Positions 1 to 11,156 of a stretch of 64,000 bases of DNA are shown piece after piece. The notes beneath the pieces were generated by a model. That model ran no database searches. It was given only the letters and a program-made list of their open reading frames with translations, and was not told where the DNA came from. How positions within the stretch are numbered: position 1 is the first letter of the stretch; each line of letters begins with the position of its first letter. The translations under genes were made by a program, and so were the position numbers. Source of the stretch: Macrolepiota albuminosa (lineage: Eukaryota > Basidiomycota > Agaricomycetes > Agaricales > Agaricaceae). Location: NCBI GenBank assembly GCA_027475525.1, contig JAMWFC010000116.1, forward strand, positions 2,913,826-2,977,825, given 5' to 3'.

Positions 1-144
1 CTTATCAGTGAACTCATCACGAGCCAGGTATTCCTCCAACGACAGATCTTTGCCCCATTCCACGGAACTTCTTCGTCTGGATTCAAGGATCTGTTCAGGT
101 GTTGCCGCAAACAGGGATAGCGAAGAAAGAACGGTTGCGTCCAT
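1..144 (-). CDS. N-terminal fragment, LYC1-like acetyltransferase (partial)
   Basis: The reading starts at an ATG at 144 on the minus strand and runs off the left edge after 48 residues. It contains the segment TPEQILESRRRSSVEWGKDL followed by LSLEEYLARDEF. This 'TPEQ...R...W...LEEYL' opening resembles the N-terminus of fungal lysine N6-acetyltransferase (LYC1)/GNAT-like proteins, which act in lysine catabolism. No catalytic part is inside the window, so the assignment rests on the N-terminal resemblance only. It is followed to the right by a 195-bp gap and then by the HFI1 stop codon on the same strand. It could equally be another GNAT-family or an unrelated protein with a similar opening. 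Confidence 0.45.
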   Translation of the reverse strand, partial: MDATVLSSLSLFAATPEQILESRRRSSVEWGKDLSLEEYLARDEFTDK

Positions 145-339
145 TAACCTCCCGCGTTGTTTTATGCAGGATTAATGTGTTGCGGCCCTTTGAAATGATC
201 AATGTTACATGTGTGACCTTTCAGGATATAATTGTAGATATTCTACACCAGTGCTCAATCAACATCGCCACCTAACTTCGTCATGCAATAAGTAAAAGTG
301 TAACGGGAATATGAAGCAGTGTCGATGAAGCCACCTTCC

Positions 340-1409
340 TCATGCAACACCCTTGGCGACACCCCGCAAGCCATCCCTGATTGCACTTCTTTCCGCAAGC
401 AAAGCCACAATCTGCCACCGCTGATCCCTGACCTCGCGGTCCTTCAACAGAGCAATATCATCATAACTATCATCCATGACATCTGTTTCTCCAAGGGCGA
501 GACGCATTGCCGTGGCAGATTTATTTGGAAGGTCAGCAGGCGCAATGGTGAACAAGGTTTGGAAGGCAGAAGTCGAGAGGACGGCAGGAGGTCGATGTAT
601 ATGGTTGGATGATGTAGAAGGTGAAATGGATGAGATAGCATGTGAGGCTGAAGTTAATGTAAGTGCATGGGTTATGAGCTGCTTGAGCTTTGCCTGTGTG
701 GTGGCTCAGAAAAGACAAAAGATGTTAAGGCAACCCATACGAACCTCGCATGCGAGATTCATCAGTGACGGTACATTACGCGCAGGAGCATTCAAATTAT
801 TTTGGGCAGAAATAAGATTCATGCGGTCTGATATATGAGCCAATGTAGGGGCTCGACTAATGGAGAACAAGTGTACAGGGAGGCGACTTCCCGGGGGATC
901 TAGCAAGAGGTGAGCGCAGGTGTTCACGCAACGAAAAATCAATCCTCACCACCTCTTTCGGGCAAGAGTACGACACCACGTTCGCTGGAAATCTCGTCCG
1001 TTTCTATACGTGGGATCAGTGGCTCACTTGTTTCAAGAGCGCGTATTCTTTCGCGTTCACGCTTGCCAGTGCCCAACGTCCATCGTTTCAGGCGTGTAGA
1101 ACGAAGCGCATGGTTGTGGTCGTCAGTGCGTCTACGCTTAAGAGGAGGCTGCTTGTGGACAGGGGCTGGCGGGGGTATCAGTGGAGGTGGATGGCGATGT
1201 ATTGTGCAGTCAAAGAGGGATATAATGAGGGCATTGTGCAGCTGGACAAGGGAGGGGACTGTAAGGTACTGACGAACGGCGTCCTCGAATTCTATGCGGG
1301 ATGTCTGGCCAGTAACAAAGGCCTTGATTGCAGCAAAGTACTGCGGAGCATTGGCACCGAGTTGCTCCGTCAACGACGCCTTAATCTTCGACGTCGATGG
1401 TAACGACAT
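340..1409 (-). CDS. HFI1: SAGA complex subunit Hfi1/Ada1 (SAGA-Tad1 family)
   Basis: Three exons (1409-950, 899-745, 693-340) give a 322-residue protein. The introns are 949-900 (50 bp) and 744-694 (51 bp), both GT-AG and frame-consistent. The N-terminal part (KIKASLTEQLGANAPQYFAA) and the basic RRRT linker are followed by a histone-fold-like helical region (LAHISDRMNLISAQNNL). A short C-terminal block with ALGETD and LLAERSAIRDGL follows. This matches the layout of the SAGA-Tad1 domain of Hfi1/Ada1, an adaptor that holds the SAGA histone acetyltransferase complex together in the nucleus. The yeast protein is longer (about 490 residues); fission-yeast-like versions are near this size. The gene lies only about 55 bp downstream of the makorin-type gene on the same strand, so transcripts may overlap. 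Confidence 0.72.
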
Positions 1410-1464
1410 CGCGTATTGTTTACATGTGTTTGCGTCGTGTAATATACATATGATCGTACAAGTA

Positions 1465-3564
1465 TTAGAAAAATCCGGTCATCCATTCAAACAAACGAGC
1501 AGCACTCGAAGGTGACTCCACATCTCCTCGAGTCTCCTCTCGCGTTTCTGACGACGCAGTCGTCTCCGTTGGGTCTTTGTTGCTCCATACCACCCGGCCT
1601 CGCCCGTCTGTCACAAATGCTGGTTCTAACGTACTAGGTCCCGGCTGTGGTGGTGGTGACACCACGGACTGTGCTGGCTCCAATGCAGGCACATCCTGTG
1701 CTACGATAGATGTTTCAAATCTCTCGAGATCCCGCGCCGCAGACGGTGATGCAGAAGAATCATACAATGCCGAGGCTTGTTCGTCGATCGTTTCAAAACC
1801 TTCACTTCTTTCTCTACCTCTCTCCACCACGGTACTAAACCTCCAGCTGAAAGAAGGTTGGACCTCCTCGGCAGGTTGAATAACTCTTTCCAAAGGTGGA
1901 AGGTTATCAGAAGGATCGTAATCGAAATGACATTCCGGCTCATCATGGTCACCTTCGTCGTCATCTTCACTGTCGCTGGAATTGGATACACTTTGCAGTG
2001 CTGGCATTTCACCATCATTTTGAGAGTCACCTCCGACATGAAGAGATTCCCAGAGTAGCGAGGGTGTCTCTCGACGATAAATATCGACAGATTCGAGAGA
2101 CGAAGATGCGGTATCGCGCTAAAATGTATGTTAAGATATTTCGGTACGTACGACGAAACAACAAACCGATGTTCCCAACCGCTCCGCGACGTCTAACTCC
2201 GCATTTTCAGCGACATCCGCGATAGTTTCGGTAGATCCCAAGCCATTGCCACTATCGTCTCTGTCACTTTGTAGATCCAAGTGAGGCGAAAATATTGCCT
2301 CCGAGATAATTACCGGTCGGATGTTATCGTCATCGTAACCTTCACCCAATATTTCTGCACGCGCGGCATGCAAGGCAGAAGAAAGTTCCATTCTCGCGTG
2401 ATCAGAGCCGCCACCAGGGACTCGCCTCCGAGGCCGAGTTCCCTCAGGGCCTCTCCCTGTATTGAAACCACTCTCCTCCACGGAAGACCCCATAACTTGT
2501 CTCAGCATGCGACCCAACATTTCCATGACGTAGTTTCCAGCCAAACCATTCTCATCTCCAAAAATCGTTTCCAGGCCGTCTGGTATGCCGAACGGGTGAC
2601 GGGTACGGCTGCGATTGCGACGACTCCAGTCCTTCATGAAGGGAAATATTAACCTTTAACAGCAGAATTCGCGAAGTTACGCACCCGCAGCGCATATTCG
2701 GCTCCGTATGGGAAGATATAAGGTGTTCCATCGTCATTTAGGTGTTGGTAGAAACAATCCGCTCCATATGGACACAATGGTTTCTTGGGATTTTTAGCTT
2801 TGGTAGTCACAAAATGCCTGAAACTGCTTAGCCAAGTGGCACAAAGGAGTGAGATAGCATACACACATGCACGGTACCCGCGCCATGCTGTCCTTGTAGT
2901 TCTGTATAATCCGCTCTTTCTCCCGGCCGTCTTTCACAAAGCGAGAAGAGGGGATAATGTACCGACATTGGGCACGACACATCGGACATTTCTTGAGGTT
3001 GGAATTATCGGGACCTTTGCCTGAGGGATCACGCCACTTACGTATACACTTGTAGATAGTGAGTGAGCTTGAGACTAATGATTTAGCAGGATGACGGAGA
3101 TAACATACGTCTATACAGAAGATGTGGTTACAGCCGCCTAGTACAAACAGATCAGTAGTTGAAATCAGAGTTGGGATCCAAGACATACCCAAAAGACCAT
3201 AGAGTGAGGGTCTTTCAAAACAGATGCTGCAACAATCGTCATCGTCATATTCTGCCTTGGCACCTGCCACACCCTTCTCATGGATAAACCAACATTTATC
3301 TCCCCTCTTGCAATAGCCTATAGCGAGAGTAAGATAAATTGATCTATAATTTAATATACTATTTTTCTCGCCTCGGGCATAGTATTTGCATTGTTTCGCT
3401 TGGTCATAGGGAGTGAGAAGCGGAGGGCGAGAGCCCGAAGGGTCGATAGCTGGCTCGGTTGAGTGGAGAAACTTGCAGGAATTGGCGTTGAAACAGCCTC
3501 TTTCTGTAGTGTAGTACTTGCAGATACCTCTGGCCTTGGATGTTATAGGTCGACGGTCAGTCAT
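1465..3564 (-). CDS. Makorin-type CCCH/RING-finger E3 ubiquitin ligase
   Basis: Seven exons are deduced, giving about 594 residues. The introns are 3371-3318, 3188-3138, 3108-3049, 2866-2818, 2684-2632 and 2166-2119. The order is CCCH finger 1 (CKYYTTERGCFNANSCKFLH), CCCH finger 2 (CKYYARGYCKRGDKCWFIH), then a C3HC4 RING starting CCSIC, continuing GCNHIFCIDCIRKW and closing with CPMC, then a third finger (PCMHF...CPYGADCFYQH). This CCCH-CCCH-RING-CCCH order is that of makorins, RNA-binding E3 ligases. The first intron is only consistent as GC-AG: retaining it would put 18 codons inside finger 2. Downstream of the last finger is a roughly 370-residue acidic, Ser/Pro-rich tail that typical makorins lack. 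The gene is divergent from the MMS22-like gene, with a 189-bp shared promoter. Confidence 0.8.
3318..3371 (-). other. GC-AG intron inside makorin CCCH finger 2
   Basis: The donor GCGAGA follows CCCGAG and the acceptor is CTATAG. The length (54 bp) is a multiple of 3 with no stop, so retention would insert 18 residues between the first two cysteines of the finger. Confidence 0.65.
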
Positions 3565-3753
3565 GGTCTAGGACAAGAAATCGAGGCAAGTGATCGCCAC
3601 GTGACTGATTTTCTCTGAGCTCAGAATCATCGTATGGGTGGGGTGCCAAATCTCCAAGTCACCTCTTAACTGGCTGATCCGCTGGCTCATCGACGCTTAG
3701 TCGTACCGCATCCTTTTGCATCCCGAATCAAAAGGCTTCTCCTTGCTCGTCCA

Positions 3754-6700
3754 ATGCCTCAGGACTTGAGTAAGTAGAAACTAGAATTAGGTTACGTGAC
3801 ATTTGATTAAATCACGTGATCGTGACGTTATCGCGTTTGTTCGTGGTCAACAGATTCCTCAAAAACTGACGCCTTGCATGACATTGAACGGCAATGAGGT
3901 TGTGGAAACGTCAGACGACGAGGAACTCGAGCTCAAGTGGCAGCATGTCCACACCATTCATACGAAACAAATTATCCCTCATTGTTGTGATACCCAATCA
4001 CCGAGAAAGCGTAGAAAGGTCCGTGTTAAATGACCAGCCTTTGGCGATCGTCTTCCGTTGATTTTTGTGAAAGCTTTATCATGATACTGGGTCAGATACA
4101 CTACCTTCCGAAACACCTGTACGACCATCCTCCGTAATCTGGCCCCCAACTTCGTCGTCCCCCGGCACCAGTCCAAACTCGGGCTCTTTATTGCAAACCC
4201 CTCCGCATTCGCACAGGTTATCTCCTTCGGCTCCTGTATCCTCTAATGATGCTGTGGAATCATGTCAGGTTCCGGTCCGACCTCAGTTCAGTCTGAAAGA
4301 CAATGAACTTGATGATGTGTTATCTCCCGTATTATGGAGCCCAGCGTTTACTCCTACTCCAGATGAAGTAGAGCCCCTCAACACACTTGCCGGCTCTACC
4401 AATCATTATTCAAGTCCGTCTCCCAGACCGCCCAATGAATTTCCCACCCCATCGTCAAGCACGCCTGAACTGATCAATTTACCTTTGAATATACACGCAA
4501 GGCTGCCGTTACCTGCTCCGTCTACTCTTTCTCTGGAAGTTCAACCCAGATCACCTTCTCCAGATCCAATGTCATTATTTGATGTGTCCCCTTCACGATC
4601 TGTTGCTTCTGATGACCTCACTCAGCAAGGGACACTGGTGCACAAAGACCCAAGGCTAGGAGACACTTTTTCTGATCGAACTAGTTCACTTCATAATTGC
4701 AGCCAATCATCTGCGCCGGTGACGCCTTCACTTGACATCCGAGTTCCATCTGGCCACCGCATGTCACCCTCGACAACAACTACGCAGAACTCTTCCCGGG
4801 ACTCACGTCTTCACGACTCCCCTATCCTTCTACCCGACCAAGCGCACGCGCCCGTTGATGGCGAACCTGACAACACCCTCTCGGGCGACATCGATATATC
4901 AAATCTTTCTCGATATCCCCTGCGTAAACGTGCCCCTGCTCAACTCAAGCCTTATACAGTTGAAAAGTACCAATACAAACAAGCTCTAAGTGCCAACCCT
5001 GATGCCATCATCAATGTGGGGCCCCGAGTGAACCGCGACCACTATGATCACACAGATGACCACCTTGACGAGTCGCAAGCTCCATGGCAGCCTCTCGAGG
5101 AGACTCAGGGCGACAGCGACGATGAGCAACGTCATTTGCAAACGAACGTCTGTCCTCGTAAAGACTCATGTGGTAGTGACCCAACTCGATCTGAAGAACA
5201 ACCGATGCCATACTCCGAGCTCCTTCAGGATTTGTCTTCTTCAGATGATGAAGAAGCAAAGAGTATGCAGAGGTTCTCTAAGGAAGCTAAGCGCTTAGAA
5301 CGCCAGCGAAGAAAGGTCAAGTCGGAGGAAGAACGGCAAGCCAGATTAATTCGAAAAGGAAATGATAGTGAGAAAGCAGGCAAAAGACCGAAAGCTTTTC
5401 CTGTTGAAAAGCCGTTTATATCAGCACCAAGGTCTCTTTTGTCGATCTCGTCGGTGAGTCTTCCAGCCTGCTTCAGTGAAATACCATCTGAGTACGTGAT
5501 ATAGATGAATTCACTACCTTCGCCATCGTCTTCTATAACCTACTCACCCTCACGATCTCAGATGGTGCCCTTGTCGCCAATGCAGGATAAATCTCCTCCA
5601 ATATCCTCTTCCACTTCTCCTCTTAGCTTTCGTTCCTCTTTACCACACTACATTGATCATGATAGTGAAGATGATTTTGATGCCCAAGCTGGCAATCGAA
5701 ATTCTGTCGACTTGTCTGAACCCGAAAGACAATCCGAACGCGATTCCGAAGTCGACGGCGAGGACGCTCCACTTAGACGAGTAAAAATGTCTAAAAGCGT
5801 CAAGACCCTCTTGCGCATGTATCCGTATTCTATGATAAAGGAACTTGCTGCTAATTCTTCGGAAGCATCCAAATCAAAATCGGCCAAACGGCACACGAAG
5901 GATTTGTCAGGAAGCGAGGATGAAGAATTGGCTGTCCTTCCTCGCAGGTCGAGGAGCGGATGGTACGGATGGTCGACTCGCTCCCGGAACAAGGAAATCA
6001 AAGGCGAGACCACAAGCTCTGATCATGATGGACAATATTCTTCCAATCAGGAATCTTCATCAGATACTAGCGAAGCAGTCCAGATGCAGTCTGGATTTGG
6101 GTTGAGGAGTGATCGACAACTTGATCATAACGTTGTGGACCTTACAAGGGACTTGCAAGAGGATGAGGACGACGAAGAGGATGACACCGATGATAATGAT
6201 GATAACGATAACGATAACGATGCGGTGGACGATTGGGAGATTCAAGCTTACCTAGCCGGCGATAGTCAACTCAAGAAGGAACAGATAACGATAACGATGC
6301 GGTGGACGATTGGGAGATTCAAGCTTACCTAGCCGGCGATAGTCAACTCAAGAAGGAACAACTACTTCGGCTAGAGGTACACGAGGGAGAGTTTGATTGA
6401 CTGGATGTTGACAAGGACACGAACAATTGGTGGACCCAGTAGAACTAAGACGAGGAAACAGCGCACTGACAAAGCCCACAACCCAAAGTGTACAGGATCC
6501 TGAGACCCAAAATCGACGTGACAATCCAAGGGCGACGAGAACGCCAGACACGGTTAAATTTCGATAATCATACAAGAAAACGATCTGCTGGCCAGAAGTC
6601 ACGGCAGAGAAACCACGCGCATACTTCTCGAAGAGCTCGATCTGGCTCGATTGATGTCGAAGCTAGTGACGGATGTGATTGTCCAACTTCAGCGATAGAC

Positions 6701-9700
6701 CTCGATGCACCCCAGCCGAAGAAGGATAGGAAGCAGAGGGAGCGCGAACGGAGAGCTCGTGCCAAAGGGAATGGACTTCATGTTTTCACATCTGACAGCG
6801 GACATTTTATCAGTGGTCGAAGGAAAAGACGCTTGATGACCGTGAATATAGAGGAGGATGACGGTTTTTCGCAAGCTATTGCCCCCCTTCCCCAAGACGG
6901 GGCTAAACCGCTTCAGTCGGCTCGCATAGCGAACATAAACTGCAAAGAACCAGTTCCTGAACGAAAAGGGTCGCCTTTTTGCCAGCCTGATATGCATGAG
7001 GTGCGACTGCAAGCTCAACCCCTGCGCTCCGACTGTGGAATTGAAGTCCTACGATCCGGATTGAGCTTCAGCACCAATTCATACATTCGAAAGGGTTGGC
7101 TTTATGAGTTAATTAGCGTCATTCGTGGTGAACAACTTGCTCCTTTACCCCCCAAGATCATTTTCCATGGCATTGAGCTCGGTCCGGACTCCAGCGTCGA
7201 CCACTTTGTCAAGTCCTTGAAGCAAGTTTTTGATGAGCTTCTCGCCATCGTTACGAGTCTTCCTGGAGCCCCGACTATGGAAGAAGAGAAAGAATGGCGA
7301 GGAATGCAGCGTGCGGTCAATCAAACGTTATCATGGCTTCTTGCTTCAGCCACAGAACCCGACATGGAACTTTTGAGGAAGACGGTACAGGAACAAGTTT
7401 CAACGTTCGTGTCCCGCATGCGTGACAGATCTTTTGATTCATCTTCATTGGATACCTTCACATTAGCCATTTGCTGGTTCTTTGTAGAGATCTCAGCCCG
7501 TGTCGATCTTCCCATTGAATCTCTCACATCAAGGACCGTTCTTGGGCGATCCATTTGTCTGCTGATGAGTTACCTCTGGAACTGTGGAGTTGAATCTGTT
7601 ATGATATCTCTCAAGGAAGGTGAATTTTGTAGTGGCTCAATTCTGGAACAATACGTTGCAGAGCTGTGGATTTCTCTGTTCCATCTTCTTGATAGTCGAA
7701 ATATTCCAGAAGACTCATCCAAGAGGCCAGTTCACCCCTTCTCGTTCTTATTGCAAGAAACTCTAGATTCAACACCTAGGTCGTCGAAAAACCCACTGAA
7801 AGCCAGCGAATGGGTATGGCATTCAATCTTCAGCCTATGTGCACTCATGCAATTCTCTGTTCATGGCATGACAACGGGTGTCTCACGCCTTCCTGCGTCT
7901 TGGGATCTCGTCGTGTATGCTTTGAAACAGGTTCGTCTTACTGTTGATGCTGCTGCAGATAGTGCCTTGTCCCAGCAAAGTTTACATAAACGCGATTTAT
8001 ATGCCAAGTGGATCACAGACCGTTGTTTTCTCTTGAGAAGTCGCTGGCACTGGCAACTTGACGACGCCTTGAATGTCCTAGACTGCCTCAGCAAATTTTT
8101 TCAAAGCCGCAACTTCGCTGGTCTTCATCACGAACTTCAGAGACCTGATTATCCTTACTTCCTGATTCACAATGACTGGAGCGTTTTCGAGAAGGTCGAG
8201 CCTGGAGACACTGCTTTCGTGGTCTTCTTAAAGCTCCTTTTCCAGACTGTTGGCTGTGACGAGACCACTGCCCCACGTTCTCTATCTCCCAAAGCCAAGA
8301 AAATGTTGTCGATGGCAGTCCCTGTCACTAAGTTTCCTTTTTCGAGGAAGTTACCGACAACAGTGCAGGACCTCTCTATGTTACACAACAGGCTTAGTGC
8401 TGTGGCTGTTGCTATTTACCTTGACCCCTCAAGCCACATACAGCGTATGAAGACTGCTCGAAGTTATGTCGACTTTTCCGATGTGGACGAAACCACTCGA
8501 TGCGGGGTGATTCGGGGCATGATCTACCTCGCGATCATGTTGACAAAAGCTAGGCTGCCGACTGAAAGCATCAGTCATTGGGTTGGAGAGATGGCCACGA
8601 CCTTGGCAACTGAGCATAAGGCGTTAGGAGAGAAAGGAGAGAATCCTTCTGTGGGGACAGGGATCGATGCCAAACTGCACATATCTGTTGAGTTACTTGT
8701 TAGAGCTGTTCGACAGATCTTTCAGGCATTCGAAGCTGATTCGAGTTATCCTGAATTTGGGCTGCTGGGTGGGTTGCTATTTTACCTCGTATGGTTTTTA
8801 TTTATGCTCTAGTCGAATAGAGGCTCTTGATCCAATTATCAAGGCCCCTCATCTCGCTAATCAGCCTACCGCGGCCGAGCAGATCCGACGAATGCTCCAA
8901 GTATTTATCAATGCTCGTAAGAGAGCTCTACCTTCCTCTGGGCATACACCCAGAGAGCCCACCGTAAAGGAATCGCAAGAAAGTCAAGACGATTATCCAA
9001 CAATGGATATAGACTATGATGATCCAGAGCTCTTAGCTGCACTTAATGCCCACGATTCCGAAGTTGCAACGCAAGGCAGGGATTTCACAAACAAAGAAGA
9101 GAAATTGGGGAACGTAAGGGTTCAGCGATGTCTAAGTGCTCTGTTCAACTCAATTGTTTGTAGTATATGTCTTCACTTTCCTGGTGGGTTTGGCGTAACC
9201 TCAACAAAAGAGTCGCAAATTCGGCGTCACTTATCAAAGGCGACGACAATCAAGTCGAAGCTTGGTTGGAGTGTTGGCTTGGCTGTGCTGATGTGACGGT
9301 GCACGCGAGACGAAACACACAGGTGAGTTGGCTCTTACTTGAGCAGGAAATTTCATTCTGACGTCTAAATTGAATTATAGTCATGGCAGAGATACTTGAA
9401 CATGAGAGAAAATTGGAAGCAGCTCTCGGAATCCGTGCAAAAACGTTTAGATTTCTTGTTCATGAAAAAGCTGCTAGAGATTGATCCAACATCCTATTCG
9501 GTTGGTCATCATTCTTTGTCAGGGGCTTTGCTCACTATCATCAGGACTACAAAAGCATGTATTTAGAAGCCCTTGTGACAGCGCTCGTCTCAACGGACCC
9601 GGGAAACCATCGTGACTTTGTTCGCCTGGTCTTGGATGTCGATGGAGGCCAGCATCCGCTTCTTGTTGGCCTATCAATTGAAGAACTAGCAGATCATCCT

Positions 9701-10085
9701 GATGAGCAGGAATCGACCAACATATTACGAGGTAGGACCTAGACCTCAGCAACCTTTGATGTTTCAAGCCGACCATTCTACAGGGATAATAAAAAACCTC
9801 GCATGCCGCCTTGCGGATATGGTATCTCCAGATGGTCGTGAGGAATTGATTGACCTCTGTATAAAGATTTTTCAAGCTATGAAACGCAACACTTCGGTAG
9901 GGACAAAGTTCATATTTAATCTACAAAAAAGCTCACCTTGTACGAAGGAGCTTGCAGAAGGTTCTCCAGAGAAACCAAGGTATAACACCTGGTGCAAGAA
10001 GATTGCGCAATCAGTTCAATCATTTCGGGAATTGCACCATGAACGGTTAGCTCCCTGGATAAATTGGGAACGAGAGTTGGACTGA
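3754..10085 (+). CDS. MMS22/Mus7-like DNA-repair scaffold protein (frame interrupted)
   Basis: This is a long multi-exon gene of roughly 1,900 residues. The N-terminal 900 residues are acidic and Ser/Pro-rich with EDDEEDDTDD-type tracts. A basic segment follows (RPKIDVTIQGRRERQTRLNF, then RARAKGNGLHVFTS). After that comes a large helical region ending in KLLEIDPTSY...LEALVTALVSTDPG and a C-terminus at 10085. The basic segment plus helical repeat body resembles the Mus7/MMS22 family, which supports recovery of broken replication forks with Rtt101/Rtt107. Clear introns include 5453-5504, about 8773-8812 and about 9112-9168. The start is uncertain: the ATG at 3754 (exon 3754-3769, donor GTAAGT) does not keep frame with the next exon, and 3878 is an alternative. 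The frame is further broken near 6360, 6386, 6483 and 9497, each explained by one lost base beside a duplication or in a base run. Confidence 0.5.
6207..6360. repeat. 77-bp tandem duplication (copy borders 6207/6284/6360)
   Basis: Positions 6207-6283 and 6284-6360 are identical, with mismatches immediately outside. It falls inside an acidic exon of the MMS22-like gene. Since 77 is not a multiple of 3, it shifts the frame and ends the reading early. Confidence 0.97.
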
Positions 10086-10394
10086 GTCTTGAGTACCGTG
10101 ATCCCATGTAGACGCCATCAATGGTATTACTATTCCGGGTTTTGGTCGAATTTACTAAAACTCGACGGAATCCAAGCGCCGTTGTTTCACTGATTATTTA
10201 AAATTTTTATTGGTGAAACGTATAATGAATTGAATCTCTGTCATTTAGCTGGACATAACAAGATTGCGCGCGAATGTCATCGTATGGTTGCCTCATGCTC
10301 CTCTCCTGGCGGTTCGGCAGGATCTTCAGAATTGAACTGTGCAGCAATTGTCATGAATCTATACAGAATGAGTATAAGTAGATGCGATAAATGT
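10086..10394. other. Convergent intergenic spacer
   Basis: This is 3' flanking sequence between the plus-strand MMS22-like gene and a minus-strand small gene. It is AT-rich around 10190-10215 and holds no reading frame or repeat that I can support. Confidence 0.5.
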
Positions 10395-10935
10395 TCAGGC
10401 GTCCATGTACTTCGCTGCGTCGAGACCAGCAAAAGTTGTCATTGCATGAAGATCTACTTGAAGCTGTTCGCAAAGATCGGCCGTTCGCCCTATAGCACGA
10501 GACATCCTTCCAAGACTTGCGGAAAGTTGTGCATACAGACGATCCTTCGCTTGCGTGGCATTCGTCGGTGCAGAAGCCATAACACGAATTTGGGCTTGCG
10601 CCCACGCTGAGGAACACGACCCTCACGTAACCACCTGGATTATGTAAGGAACCAATTACTTCTCCTGTCGGAATTGTGATAGCTATCATCCTACGATTGT
10701 CAGTTTATCATAGTAGTTACTACAGTGTATTGGTCCATAAAGATCTGCGGATGTTTATTGACCTACTTCAAATCTTGTTTCCTGGAATTTTTTTGTATTG
10801 AATGCATTACTATCGTGTACAAAGTGTTTCAAATTTTTTTGAAACCATGAATAACAAGACATCGACAGTACCTTTGACCAATCGGACTTTGGCAGTCGGT
10901 GTGATATTATCTACCCTAGCATACTCAAATGTCAT
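10395..10935 (-). CDS. Small helical protein of unknown function (tentative model)
   Basis: The model starts at the ATG at 10935 (MTFEYARVDNITPTAKVRLV). An intron from 10871 to 10691 follows, then IAITIPTGEVIGSLHNP. The final exon ends in LSASLGRMSRAIGRTADLCEQ...KYMDA and looks like a helical, possibly coiled-coil, segment. Joining the last two parts in frame needs a gap of only 28 bp with GT and AG ends, which is too short for a normal intron, so either the model or the sequence is wrong there. I do not recognise the family. The size and amphipathic C-terminal helix would suit a small subunit of a larger complex, but that is only inference. The stop is 309 bp from the end of the convergent MMS22-like gene. 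Confidence 0.35.
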
Positions 10936-11156
10936 TTCGGTAGAAGGTACGTTGGTGATTGTGTCGCAGGGAAGCCGGTGACGTATGTGTCCATCCACTC
11001 TGCTTATATCTGGTGCTGAGGTACACAAAAGTCCCTGATTCTCTTCGAATGATCTGAATGTCAAATCCTTGTGAATACATCATGCATCCCTCGTAATCTG
11101 AAAAACACAGTTCCACTAAGGTAATGAAAAAATCTTGTATATCGTAACCCAAAGCA

